From positions 3,162,001 to 3,226,000 of the forward strand of contig JAGPXD010000001.1 in the NCBI GenBank assembly GCA_020746995.1: a DNA stretch of 64,000 nt, written 5' to 3'. The stretch is from Plectosphaerella cucumerina (lineage: Eukaryota > Ascomycota > Sordariomycetes > Glomerellales > Plectosphaerellaceae). Positions 9,791-21,165 of this stretch are shown piece after piece; the stretch's first letter is position 1; every line of letters starts with the position of its first letter. The position numbers were made by a program, and so were the translations under genes. The notes beneath the pieces are model-generated. The model ran no database searches. It saw only the letters and a program-made list of their open reading frames with translations, and was not told the DNA's origin.

Positions 9791-12543
9791 ATGTCCACTC
9801 CGGCGGCTGTGCGTGAAATCTCGGCCGGGGACGTCAGCCCGACGTCCCCGTCCGCCAGCGACCTTGGTCTTCCTGAGAAGACGGCTGTTACAGTCACCAA
9901 CGATGCCATCAATGAGAAGGTCATCTCCGAGGACACTACTTCTCCTGAATCAGTCACCGACAGCGACGATGAGAACGCCATCATCGTTACCGGTGCCGAT
10001 GCTTCTCTCCATCTGCTGCCCCTGCGAGATGATGGTGACCCTGCCTTGACGTTCCGCAGTCTGTTCTTGGCTTCCGGTCTCTCATGCTTTGCGGCTGTCA
10101 TGTATCAGATCTATCAGGTATGTCATCTATGATGCTCCTCTACCTGCTCAACCTTCGGCTACCTAGGTACTGACATCTACCTCTCAGTTCAAACCCACGT
10201 CGATCACCATTCAAGGAACGTTCATTGTCCTCATCTCGTACTTCCTCGGAAACGCCTGGGCCCTCGCCCTCCCCCGTGGAGACAAGGCCATTGCCCGGTG
10301 GAGAGCCAACGGCGGCGAAGGCAAGCTCCCCTTCTACATCACTGCCATCAACTTCATCAACCCCTGCCCATGGGGTCTCAAGGAACACGCCATCTGTTCC
10401 ATCACCGCCACGTCGGCCTCCAACGCCGCAGAGAGTATCAGGGTTTTCACTGCCCAAGACCTGTTCTACGATCTCCCTATCAGCGCCACCACCGTGATTC
10501 TATCCACCATCTCCATCGGCCTCTTTGGCTACGGAATCACAGGCCTCATGAGGCCCATCGCCGTCTGGCACGTGGAGGCTGTCTACTGGAGCACCCTGCC
10601 TACCGTCAAGACCCTCCAGGGCCTTCACTGGCAGCAGGTCGGTACCTCGAAGCCGCTTCGCTACTTCTGGTATGCCTTTGGTGGCATGGCCATCTACGAG
10701 ATCTTCCCGGCGTACATTTTTCCTTGGCTGAACTCGGTGTCAATTCCGGTATGCATCAACCTCTCCTAGGGATCTGGCCATGAACTGACCCTCGTGATCG
10801 TAGTGTCTCGCCGCGATGCACGCCACCGGTAACACCGCGACGACACTCACCCGTCTTTTCGGAGGCGCCACGAACAACGAAGGTCTCGGGCTGTTTACAT
10901 TGTCTTTTGACTGGCAATACGTGAGCAAAGTTCTTCCCGACCACGAGCATAAAGCTGACCCCCATCAAGATCACCTCCTTCCAGACCTCTCTTCCGCTCA
11001 CACTGCAGGCCCACCAAGCCGTCGGCCTGTTCATTTGCTTCATCGCCATGCTGGGAATCTACTACAACAACGCGTGGAACGCAAAGTCTCTCCCCTTCAT
11101 GTCCACGAGACTCAAGACAGCAGATGGCGACCCGTACCCCCTGACAACCGTCTTTACTGGAGGAGTTCTCGACAAGACCGCGCTGGCCGAAGTCGGACTC
11201 CCCAAGCTGACTGGATCATTCGTCTACGCCATGTTCATGGCAAACGCTGCTGTAAGATCATCATGCCTTCACCGAATCTCGCGCAACTTGGCTGACTGAT
11301 TGCAGATTGGAGCTCTTGTCGCTCACACCGGCCTGTTCTGGGGTAGGGACATTCTCGCCACCTTCAAGAATGCGAGAAAGGGCATCTACAACGACCGCCA
11401 CCACACCCACATGGTCAAGCACTACAAGGAGGCCCCTTGGTGGTGGTACGCCCTGATCCTCGTCGGCAGCTTCGTCCTCGGCCTGGTTGTGGTGATCAAG
11501 GAGAACATCACTCTCCCCATCTGGGCATATGTCGTTGCACTGGTTCTCGGCAGCATCTTTGCACCCCTGGTGAGTTTTAGGCCTCCGTTGACGACCTGCC
11601 GGCGTCCGCTGACCGCTGTTGGCGCAGAGCACGATCCTCTACTCTCGTTACGGCAACGGCATCGCCACGAACAACCTGTCCAAGATGCTGGCTGGCATTC
11701 TGGTCCCTGGGCGTCCCGTGGGTAACATGTACTTCGCAGCTTGGTCGCACAGTGTCATCGTCAATGCCCTCAACCTGTCCAACGACCTGAAGATGGGAGA
11801 GTACCGTAAGTCCAGTCTGGATACTCGACGACGGTCACCCCTGACTAACTCATCCCCAGTCAAGATCCCTCCTAGGACCATGTTTCTCACCCAAATCTAC
11901 GGCACAGTCCTCGGTGGCTTCGTGAGCTACGCCGTCATGGACTCGATTGTGACCGAGCACCGCGACATCCTCGTCAACAGCGATGGCGACTCCACCTGGA
12001 GCGGTGCCACCATCCAGTCATACAACACCAACGCTACATCTTGGGCCCTCGCGTCGTCTCTCTACGGCATTGCCGCGGAGTACTGGCTCGTGCCTTTTGG
12101 TCTCCTCATCGGAGCCGGCGCTGTCGCCGTACACCGCGTGATCTACCGAGTAAGACGCTCAGTCTGAGCATGCTGTAACAGTTCAACCACTAACTGAGAT
12201 CCAATTCGTCCCCAAAGTCAAGGGTTTCGACGTATCAGACATCAACCTCCCCCAGTTGATCCAATACGCCGGCTACATCCCCTACAACCAGTCTCAGACC
12301 TGTGTCATCTTCAGCCAGCTCATCGCCGGCTTCTTCGTCCAGTTTTACCTGAGGAACTACCGCCCCCGCATTTTCAAGGACTACTCGTACCTTGTCACTG
12401 GCGCGTTCGACGGCGCCTCGCTCACCGTGCTCTTCATCCTTTCGTTCGCGGTATTCGGCGCTGGTGGAAAATCGCACCCTTTCCCGACGTGGTGGGGAAA
12501 CAACGCCGACGGCAACTATGATCATTGCCCGATTCCTGAGTAG
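9791..12543 (+). CDS. OPT-family oligopeptide transporter
   Basis: Eight exons (9791-10117, 10188-10748, 10804-10920, 10970-11251, 11306-11569, 11628-11805, 11860-12149, 12199-12543) encode 787 aa in frame. The first about 85 residues are a polar, acidic cytosolic tail. The rest is a multi-pass membrane protein with the character of the fungal oligopeptide transporter family (proton-coupled uptake of small peptides, glutathione or metal conjugates). Useful stretches are GTFIVLISYFLGNAWA, NPCPWGLKEH, SRYGNGIATNNLSKMLAG and INLPQLIQYAGYIPYN. The family acts at the plasma membrane, and the substrate cannot be predicted. The last acceptor (before 12199) was chosen because it keeps IQFVPK in frame; a slightly later AAG acceptor is possible. 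Other splice sites are standard. Confidence 0.92.
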
Positions 12544-13231
12544 GGGCAAGGAGACGCGATGTTGCAGGCTGGGCCTGCTGCGTGCTGTAGGGCATGTTAC
12601 CACTCAGCGAGGGTGAGGCCTGAGAGGGGACTGGAGTTTCAGTGAAGAGAGATTTATAGGATAGCAGCCAGAATCATGAAACTTTGATGATTGGAATGCA
12701 TCCCAGATGGTGAAGTTCCACAATGCCGAAGGATTTCGATGCTGGGACTGGACAGATGACAAGCAGCGATGCGTATACCTGGCTTTTTATCATGAAACTT
12801 CGGGCCTTCTGGAACACCAGGATGTAATCTCCTTGTGACACAAGCAATGTGTTGGGATGTATGACAACCACGGCTGGTGATGGCCTCAACGGAAGGAGGA
12901 AACATAGCCAGGGGTTTGAAGATAAGACAGCATCAGCTTTATGCGTGCTTCGACACGAGATTTAGATAGCATATTATCTTTCCCCGTTTCCAACCTGTCA
13001 AAGGCCCTAGTCGCGGGAGCTAGCGAGTGGCGTCTTGCCGGGGTTCAATGGCGACTCGGAGCCCGTCCGTCAATCGGAATCCGTCCGTTCGTCAACTTCC
13101 TCCACTGGACTCACTCACCGAAACGATGCTGACTTGATCCTTCAAGTTTCTCTCCTTGCTCCTCTCCGCGTCCGCTTCTTCTTTTCTCTAGGACACTCTC
13201 AATTGAGACGTCAAAGCAGAGCAGACGCATC
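12544..13231. other. intergenic: OPT 3' flank and MFS promoter
   Basis: No coding or RNA gene is supported in these 688 bp, which lie between two rightward genes. Confidence 0.5.
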
Positions 13232-15116
13232 ATGGCCGAGACGAACGAGCAGACGCCTCTCCTGCGCAATGGTGCCCCTCGCCCGGGCGCAGAGTCTGGT
13301 GACCGTCCGTCAGGCTCTGACTCCCCCGACGGCCGGCCTCGGAGCAATCTTCAAGTCCGTCCCGGCGCCCGGCTCTTTTCGCCGGCGAACCGCATCCTCT
13401 TCGCCGGCTTCCTCGTCTCGCTCACCTTAAGCCTAACCCAGGTCCCGTGAGTGCACCGATGTGACCCTCTCATCTCACCATGTGCTCATTTGATATTCAA
13501 TAGGATCATTTACGTGTTCCGTGTCATGACCTGCGATGTCTACTACTCAAATCACCCCCCTTTTGACGGCCCCGAGTCCCGGCGCTGCTCCCGCATCGAG
13601 ATCGACTCGGCCACGGCAACTCATGTCTCCATCCTGGGCATGACCACATCCATATGCGGTGTCTTCAACCTCTTCATCTGCGGCGCACTCATCAAGCGCC
13701 TCGGTACCAAATGGAGCTTGGTCAGCCAGACGGCCCTTCTCGGCCTGCGCGTCGCCTGCCAGATCTTGGCTGTATCAGTCGGCGGCCGGGGTGGCATCAT
13801 CTGGATGCAAGCGACGCAGATCGTCGGGGCGTTTGGCGGCCCCCGTGGATACATGCTTGTCCTGAACACGGCTGTCGCTGAGGTCGTTGAGAAGAGGGAG
13901 CACACTGGCGTCTTTGGCCGGCTGCAGGGGGCCATGATGATCGGTCGTGCTGGGGGGTATCTTCGTGGGTTCCCAGCCTGACTTCTGACCAAGTGCCGTT
14001 TACTGACATTCGCCAGTTGGTGGTGTTTTGGGCGACGCCCTTGGCATCCAGAGCCCCTTCATCACCGCCGTTGGGTGCTTCACTATGGCCAGCATCTATG
14101 GCGCCCTCTTCATGCCCGTCTCGGCCGCGGGTGACCAGCAATCGCTTGAGACGAAGAAGGGGCCCTCGGGCTTCCTTGCCCCCATTCGCATCTTGACCCC
14201 CCAGCGGTTCCGCCTGGCAAATGGCAAGATCGTGACACACTATGGCCTCGTCTTCCTTGCCCTGGGTGTCTTTTTCGGAGTGTTCGCCACGGGATACGCG
14301 CCCATTCTCATCCAGATGTATGCGACATCGAAGTTTGACTTTGGCACCACCGAGAACGGCATCCTCATGTCGGGCAATGCCTTGATTCTGGGTGTCTTCC
14401 TCATGTTCATCTTCCCCAAGCTCATCGACGCCGGCCGCCGCTGGTTCGCCTCCTCGCATCTCGCCTCTTTCCGCCCGGATACACCTGCCAGCTCCGATGA
14501 CAGCGGCGAGTTTCCCACCTTCACCGACATGGCCGAACCTGTAAATGGGCTGATGAGCGCCGTCGAACCCATCAAGCCGCCGCATCTGCCTGCTGGGCCG
14601 GACGAGGACGACGAGGACAGCACTTTTGACCTCTTCTTCCTGCGGTGGAGCCTGGTGGTCGATGGCTTAATCACGTCCATCTCGGCCTGGGCGACACAGG
14701 GCTGGCACATGTACCTCGTCGCCTTCCTACTGCCGTTCGCCGCCGGCTCGGCCCCAGCGGCCAAGGGCGTCATCACAGAGATGTCCCCGGCCTACCTGCG
14801 CCAGGATGCCCTCAGCGCCATCACACTGGTTGAGAGCGCCGCGACGCTGACCACGCAGGGCCTGTTCGGCCTCATTTACTCGTCCTTGTCGGCGATAGAC
14901 AGGGGCAATCTGACCTTCTTCTGCAATGGAGTAAGCAAATGTGCAATCCCGAGAATAGTCCGCCGCTGACAAGACTAGGGGCTTGCTCTCGTAGCTGTCG
15001 GCATCTTGCTGCTGGCTCGATACCCCCCTGCCGATGGCACCCGTTTGGAGCCGGACGACGAGGGGGAGACCGAAGACAGATTGACATCGGGCGATGAGAC
15101 AGATGCCACGCGATGA
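13232..15116 (+). CDS. MFS transporter, SLC46/TetA-like
   Basis: Exons 13232-13446, 13504-13964, 14017-14930 and 14979-15116 encode 575 aa. The product is a major facilitator of about 12 membrane segments. A polar N-tail of about 55 residues begins MAETNEQTPLL. A YYSNHPPFDGPESRRC loop sits after the first helix, and the MFS cytosolic loop reads GALIKRLGTKW. A long acidic Ser/Pro-rich cytosolic loop lies between the two six-helix halves (around PAGPDEDDEDS). The pattern resembles fungal members annotated as adenylate-cyclase-like or SLC46/tetracycline-type carriers. Function could be efflux or uptake of a small solute, and sequence does not decide. The introns (57, 52 and 48 nt) are typical. 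It lies in the same orientation as the OPT transporter and the catalase. Confidence 0.88.
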
Positions 15117-15588
15117 ACGCGAATGAGATCAAGGGCATCTCTCAGCAGTCGGTCTGATTGACCAAGGGGTGAGGGATCATCCACCGCCATGACATCACCA
15201 TTCCCGGGAGCTATCGAATGCAACCCCGGAAGCCGTGCCGGCATCGAATTGTTGAATTCCCATGCTGCCGGGATAAACTAAATCTGCGATCGGCCCGCGA
15301 CAACGTGGTGGCGAGCCCTGCTAGGAAACCCAATGTCGATGCTAGGACCGAGGTCTCGACCTGCCACCGGACAAGATGCCCCGACAGACCTTCTTCATCG
15401 CCGATAACAGGGCGCTTCACAGCGTCATCGATGGCGTCGTTCGCCCGCTGCTTCTATCACAAGAACGGCGACCATGGAGTTTCAATGTTCCATAAACTTC
15501 TCGTTCCTCTTTTGACGGTCAATCATCTAGATTTCCTTTCCCAAATCTCTCACCTCCCCCCACCACCGACATTAGCACATCTGCCACC
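15117..15588. other. intergenic: MFS 3' flank and catalase promoter
   Basis: No gene is supported in these 472 bp. The last 60 bases before the catalase ATG are strongly C/T-rich, as is common for highly expressed fungal genes. Confidence 0.45.
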
Positions 15589-17402
15589 ATGCCTTCCGTC
15601 GACACATCATTCAAGGCCCACGTGGCCGACCAATTCTCCGCCTACGCGCAGGATCGGGAGCTCTCTTCCAAGGATGTCACCTACACCGCCAGTAATGGCG
15701 CCCCGATGCCACACAGCTACGAGACGCAGCGTTGTGGCGAGAGCGGCCCGCTGCTGCTGCAGGACTTCCACCTCGTCGACCTGCTCTCGCACTTCGACCG
15801 CGAGCGCATCCCTGAGCGCGTCGTGCACGCCAAGGGTAGCGGCGCCCACGGCTTCTTCGAATGCACCGACCCCATCCCCGAGCTTACACAGGCCGATCTC
15901 TTCTCCGAGAAGGGCAAGACGTGCCCCGTTACCGCGCGCTTCTCGACGGTCGGCGGCGAGTCTGGTTCTCACGATTGCGCCCGTGACCCTCGCGGGTTCT
16001 CGGTGAAGTTCAGGACTGAGGACGGCAATTGGGACATGGTTGCCAACAACACGCCTGTCTTCTTCCTTCGCGACCCGGCAAAGTTCCCGCACTTCATTCA
16101 CACCCAGAAGCGGGACCCGTCGACGCATCTCACCCATGCCGATGACAGCACTGCGTTCTGGGATTACGCCTGTAACAACCCCGAGTCGGTCCATCAGTTC
16201 ATGATTCTCATGGGTGATCGCGGCATCCCCGACGGCTACCGCTTCATGCACGGCTACGCAGGACACTCGCTCAAGCTGTAAGTACTACCATTCTCATGAT
16301 GCTGTGCCTCACTAACAATCGCAGGGTCAACAAGGACAACAGCTGGGTGTACTGCCAGTTCCACATGAAGTCGATGCAGGGCACAAAGTTCCTCACTCAG
16401 GAAGAGTCAGCCGAGAAGTCGCCAGACTATTCCCAGAAGGACCTTTACGAGGCCATTCAGCGCGGCGACTTCCCAAAGTGGACTGTCGAGATCCAGACCA
16501 TGACTCCCCGCGAGGCCGAGGAGGCCTGGGAGAAGGACGGCCTCAATGTCCTCGACCTCACCCATGTCTGGCCGCAGGGCAAGTATCCCCGCCGCAAGAT
16601 CGGAGAGTTCACCCTCAACGAGAACGCCGTCAACTACTTCGCCGAAGTCGAGCAGGTCGCCTTCAACCCCGCCCACATGCCGCCCGGCATCGAGCCCTCG
16701 GCCGACCCCGTGCTGCAGTCCCGCCTCTTCTCGTACCCGGACACACATCGCCACCGCATCGGCGTCAACTACCAGCAGCTGCCCGTCAACGCGCCGCGCA
16801 ACGGCTACAAGATGGGCAACTTCCAGCGCGACGGCGCCATGGCCTTCTACAATCAGGGCGCGCGGCCCAATTACCTGAGCTCGATTGACCCCATCAGCTT
16901 CAAGAAGCGCACCGTCGATCTCGACAGGACACATGGCCACTTCACCGGCGATGCGGTCACTTTCCTCTCAGCCATCCGTCCTGAGGACTTCAACGCCCCG
17001 CGCGCCCTGTGGCAGAAGGTGTTCGATGACGGTGCTCGCGAGCGTTTCATCGCCAACGTCACGGCCAAGATGGACGTGTGCCCGAACAAGGAGATTATCA
17101 AGCGCCAGATCGCCATCTTCGGAGAGGTTGATCGCGAGATTGCGACGCGGCTGGAGAAGAGTACCGGTATCAAGGGGTACGATGGTATTGCGGACATGCC
17201 GTTCAACGGAACGCACAACGCCATGGCCAAGGAGGGAAAGAACAAGCTGGCGAATGGCATGTCGGGGGATATCTGCACGAGTATGGGGGATAACAATGGC
17301 GCGCCGACGCTGGGGTCGCACAACGTCGTCAAGTTGAATGGGGCGAAGGGGCAGAATGGCCACAGTGGGCAGAATGGGCAGAGTGTGCTCAACGGGAAAT
17401 AA
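15589..17402 (+). CDS. catalase (monofunctional, heme)
   Basis: Exons 15589-16277 and 16325-17402 (47-nt intron, phase 2) encode 588 aa. The enzyme breaks hydrogen peroxide into water and oxygen. The distal catalytic His80 lies in VVHAKGSGAHGFFE, Asn153 in VANNTPVFFLRDP, and the proximal heme ligand Tyr367 in RLFSYPDTHRHRIG. This is the small-subunit catalase fold of about 500 residues. The protein is extended by a Gly/Asn/Gln-rich tail with near-repeats of GQNGHSGQNGQS, ending in NGK. There is no SKL-type peroxisomal signal and no signal peptide, so a cytosolic location is inferred. Its place among transport and oxidation genes would suit removal of peroxide from oxidative metabolism, but catalases are widespread and the link is weak. 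Confidence 0.97.
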
Positions 17403-18550
17403 GGGCGAAATAGTGTAATTGTCCATGTACAGGAATGTTAACGCTTCTGGAGACTTCAAATTACCTGTGCTCATCATTCGCGTGTAACAGGGAGCATTCG
17501 CGTTGCTACCTACACAGGCACAGCGATTAGAACCTGCATAGTATTGCGGTTGATGTGAATGATTTGACTTGGAGCAGGCCGAGTATGTCGAGCAACTATG
17601 CCATAGTTCACAGTGTTGATAGGAAGAAAATCTGAACAGCTCGGAGCGAAGGCGACCGTACGTCCTTTTCAGCTGTGTGCAAGGTGCAGGCTTGGTTGCC
17701 AGCTGTGCATATGGGCTGTCTGATGAGGCGATTCCAGACCCCTACACCACATGCACCCAAATGTACAAATCGTCCAGCACAGCATGCAAGCCTACACCTC
17801 AGGACCCAGTACCAGGAGGCAACGTGGAGAAAGTGGCAATCTTGTCTAGCAATCTCGGTCCCAGCCTCTCGTGTTGATTCGGGCCCCTGGCACTTCCCAT
17901 GACTACCTAGGTAGGTAGCAAGATACACTTCCGCCCCTTCATAAGCTAGTCAAGTCATATATGTGCCATCTCGTAGGTAACCTCGACCGAGGCAAACAGC
18001 AGAAAATTGTGATGTTCCACTGAAAGACTGTTGTAACTCCATGGGCATTCATTATCAAGGTCAGTCCTCGTTGGTGCTCAGACAGCTGGTCCCTGGTCAG
18101 TCCATCGACGCGGCCTTTCAGAACTCTCGGTTCCTGGGATGGCCTAGCTGTCACCTCAGCATTCTTCCCCGGACCTGGCAAGTACGCGGGCTCCGAATTG
18201 ACTTTGCCAAGTTCAATAGACAACTGCAGCAGATGAAGCGCCCCCCTCCCGGCCCCTTCCAGCCAGTCACCTCCTAGGCCAGACCTCCCGGCCTCCACGG
18301 CATGCAGGCGAGACACCGGTGGGGTGATGGCCTGCGGGCGAAGGAGACGATCAAAGTAATCTCGTTGGCTGGCTCCGTGTACTACAGGGGGCGTGGGTCG
18401 TCTTCGGCGCTGGCCAGGCCGCTCAAGCAGCCGAGGGATGGCCGGCCAGCTCCTGAGTCCCTCTAGGAGGGGCAGCATCTGGGCGGATCGCCCTCTATGC
18501 ATGTCTAGGTGCCTCGTGCCATCGATCACCCCGCAGTCTGGAGGACCAGA

Positions 18551-18654
18551 CCATGCCATGCCATGCAACCTCGAGGGTCTCTGTGGCCCGGCGTTGGTCC
18601 CGGAGCGAGCTGCAGGCCTAGGCGGGGAGGAGGTGTGGTCCTGGCATGGCATGC
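18551..18654. repeat. short inverted repeat (CATGCC units)
   Basis: A run of CATGCC units at 18551-18566 and its complement at 18642-18654 form arms of about 12 nt around a loop of about 80 nt. The function is unknown and it may be chance in a gene-free stretch. Confidence 0.4.
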
Positions 18655-20230
18655 AGGAGGCACTCGGTCCTCATGACCAGTCTCGCGGGCTCTAGCCAGG
18701 CTCGAAGTGAAGATCAAGACCGGGCTGCTTTTGTTTTACGAGGGCATCCCTTTCGAGCAGGTACCCTGCCAGGTACACAGATGAAGAGTGTATTATGATC
18801 AGGCAAATTGGCCACATACCAAGAGCTCAGGAACAAGATGGGATATCCGTAGCCATCCAATTGGACCGGATCATGCACAGCTGCTGCCGATTTCCATTGA
18901 CCTGTCGATGCCAAACGCCGGGCGTCTTGCAGTGCTACTGAGCTCGGTGTCCTGGTGGCGGGTATAGGGGTCACCACTGAAGTGGATGCCCATACAGGCG
19001 TCCCACGTCCCACGTCCCGCGGGCCGACCAGGGCCCACAGTTCGTGTATCCGATGCCTGCCAGAGTCATCCGACGGATCAGAAGGATTGGGCTTGTACTT
19101 TCCCAAGACGGCCAGCGGCAAGGTCCCGACAGAGCGGTTGAGCTGGATGCTGTTGCATCAAGGTAGCCTCACCGGGCCGTCAGACACATCCTTAGATCCG
19201 CTCCCGATGGCATGTGGACCTCTTGACTCTGCTTCCTCGTGAAGCAACTCATTTTACAGGCCGTCGCGTCTGAAAAGCCCTGGCCCGGGGCTCGAGTGCC
19301 AAGTCTGGAGGTGGCTATGTCCTGGTATAACCTGGCGGCGGCGTTGGAGGACGGTGATTTGCCGGGTGGCCCGGGTAAAGACGGGAGTTGCTGGGTAAAT
19401 AGCTAAGATTGCGCCAGGCCGTCGCCAGTGCCGCGAGTGAGAGTGTCCGAGGCTGAAGACAGCAGGGGGGACTTTCGATTCGCGCGGCAGGCTGTCACCG
19501 AATGGGGGGCACACATGACCCGAGTGCCCAGGCCCCGGTCAAAGAACAAAAGGGCCGGCCATTGACTAGAAGCGGTGGTCGCCACTGCACGCAGGATTGT
19601 GTGCCCGTCCTGCATCCTCTTGCCAGTTGGTGATCTGAAGAGGCACCAACCCCCAGTTCTCCAAGCCACCCCTGGCTATTTCGAGAGAGGCGTCTTCCAG
19701 ACGGGCGTCGGCGGCGCTCGCGTAGTCGTTTACCTTTGGTTGGTACCGGTTAATCATCACCCAAGGGGCGCCGCTACGGCGCCGGCAAACGGCTTTGGGG
19801 GACGCTGATTGCTGCAGCGCACAGCGGCCGCTGGCACCCGCGTTCAGAATCGGACAGGGGTGCGTGCCAGTGTGGAGGATGGTCTGGGGTCTGCGGGGTT
19901 TGGTTCGGTTTGCTGGCCCTGCTGCAGCCATTTATCGAGCGCGGGGGATGGGATGGGTTCCGAAGGCGTTCCGGGGGCGCTGATCGTTCAGGAGATGGAA
20001 TGCCGCTAGGTGTCTTCTCGACTCGTGCTGACTGGCAGCAGCCCGTGAGAACGAGCGAGTTTTCGCCCACGGAGTGATGAGGTCGATTCTGGCTCGGGCC
20101 AGACCGAGAGGACCTCGGCCTAACAAGACCGAGCGGAGCGAGTCGAACCCCGGCCCAGCGGGTGGATGGCAGGGATACGGGGTTTCTCTACTGTCATGAT
20201 CCCACCACGAAACGCTGCCAGATGAGTCGA

Positions 20231-20254
20231 GACTGCGAGACTGCGAGACTGCGA
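20231..20254. repeat. 8-bp tandem repeat, three copies
   Basis: Three perfect copies of GACTGCGA lie in the gene-free stretch. It is a small satellite with no visible function. Confidence 0.85.
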
Positions 20255-21165
20255 GTCTGGCCATGCCAACTTGCAGTGCTCCCTGGCGGAGTCCCGCAGG
20301 CCAGGAAGACCGGCAGCATGGTGCTTCTGGGCACGTTAGCCGTCCATCAACATCAGCCCTGGCGCTCACCCTCACCTGTTAGCACCCTCTGAAGGACCAC
20401 CCCTTGGCCACACCCCAAGTGCCGCCCTCGGCGACGCATCCCCCCGTCGTCCACTCACATCCAGAGTCAGGCCACCAGATGCCCCGGATACTCCACCCCC
20501 AATAACCGCTAGGTTGAAAAACCTGGTCGTCCCCCGGGTCCCCTCGTGCCAAGAGCCCCCCCGGGCCCCCTTTCCACGAATCAAAACCCCCGTTCTCCTC
20601 GATGTGACCTCTGTCCACGGTCCGACGTCCCTGAGCCGAAGCTTAGTCTCGCCATTGGGGGCTTCCTGTGCTTCCTCCCACACCCGCAAACCATCCCCAA
20701 CACGCCCCCCTCCCCTCCCCCCGGACTCGAAGTTCCTCGATCCCCCTTGCGCGTCCACTCATGGCGCGAGAACACCGCAAGCCCGCCGCTAACCCGCCCT
20801 TCGCGATCGGCTTTCGACCTGCCCCCGGGGGCCAGAGAGCAACGACGGAGAGCACGCTGCCGTCCTAGCTGCATCAGCGCTACTCTCGAACCGGGGACCA
20901 CGCGAGGGCCATCCCAGGGGGGGAATCGCAAAGCGGAGAAGGGGCGACAGGATGGCACGGGTTCGCTCCTCATTTCCTTCTGGCATAGCGCGTTCGCCGT
21001 GTTCCTCCTCGGCAGGCCGAGCCTCTGATATTCATAAAGAGCCTCCGCGCCCTTGAGTTCCCCGGCCTGGATGACCTCTCGAGTCCCTCCCCTCTGTCGT
21101 CGTCAAGCACCAGTCCAGTCTCCCCCGCTTCATCGCCTGGGATTCAACCAGACCCGACACCCATC

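Larger units (their letters stand above)
17403..21165. other. 3.8 kb gene-free stretch
   Basis: No coding gene can be supported. Open frames are short and have no recognisable domains, plausible splice structures or consistent codon use. Contents seen: a perfect palindrome CTACCTAGGTAG at 17903-17914, an inverted repeat near 18551-18654, a triple 8-nt tandem repeat at 20231-20254, and C/T-rich DNA from about 20380 to 21165. The last part probably includes the promoter and 5' UTR of the sugar transporter. No transposase or reverse-transcriptase fragment is seen. Confidence 0.5.

Noticed and set aside
20080..20165. tRNA-like GGTTCGACTC box on the minus strand
   Set aside because: The T-loop-like word is not flanked by complementary stems, and no A box or acceptor stem could be found.
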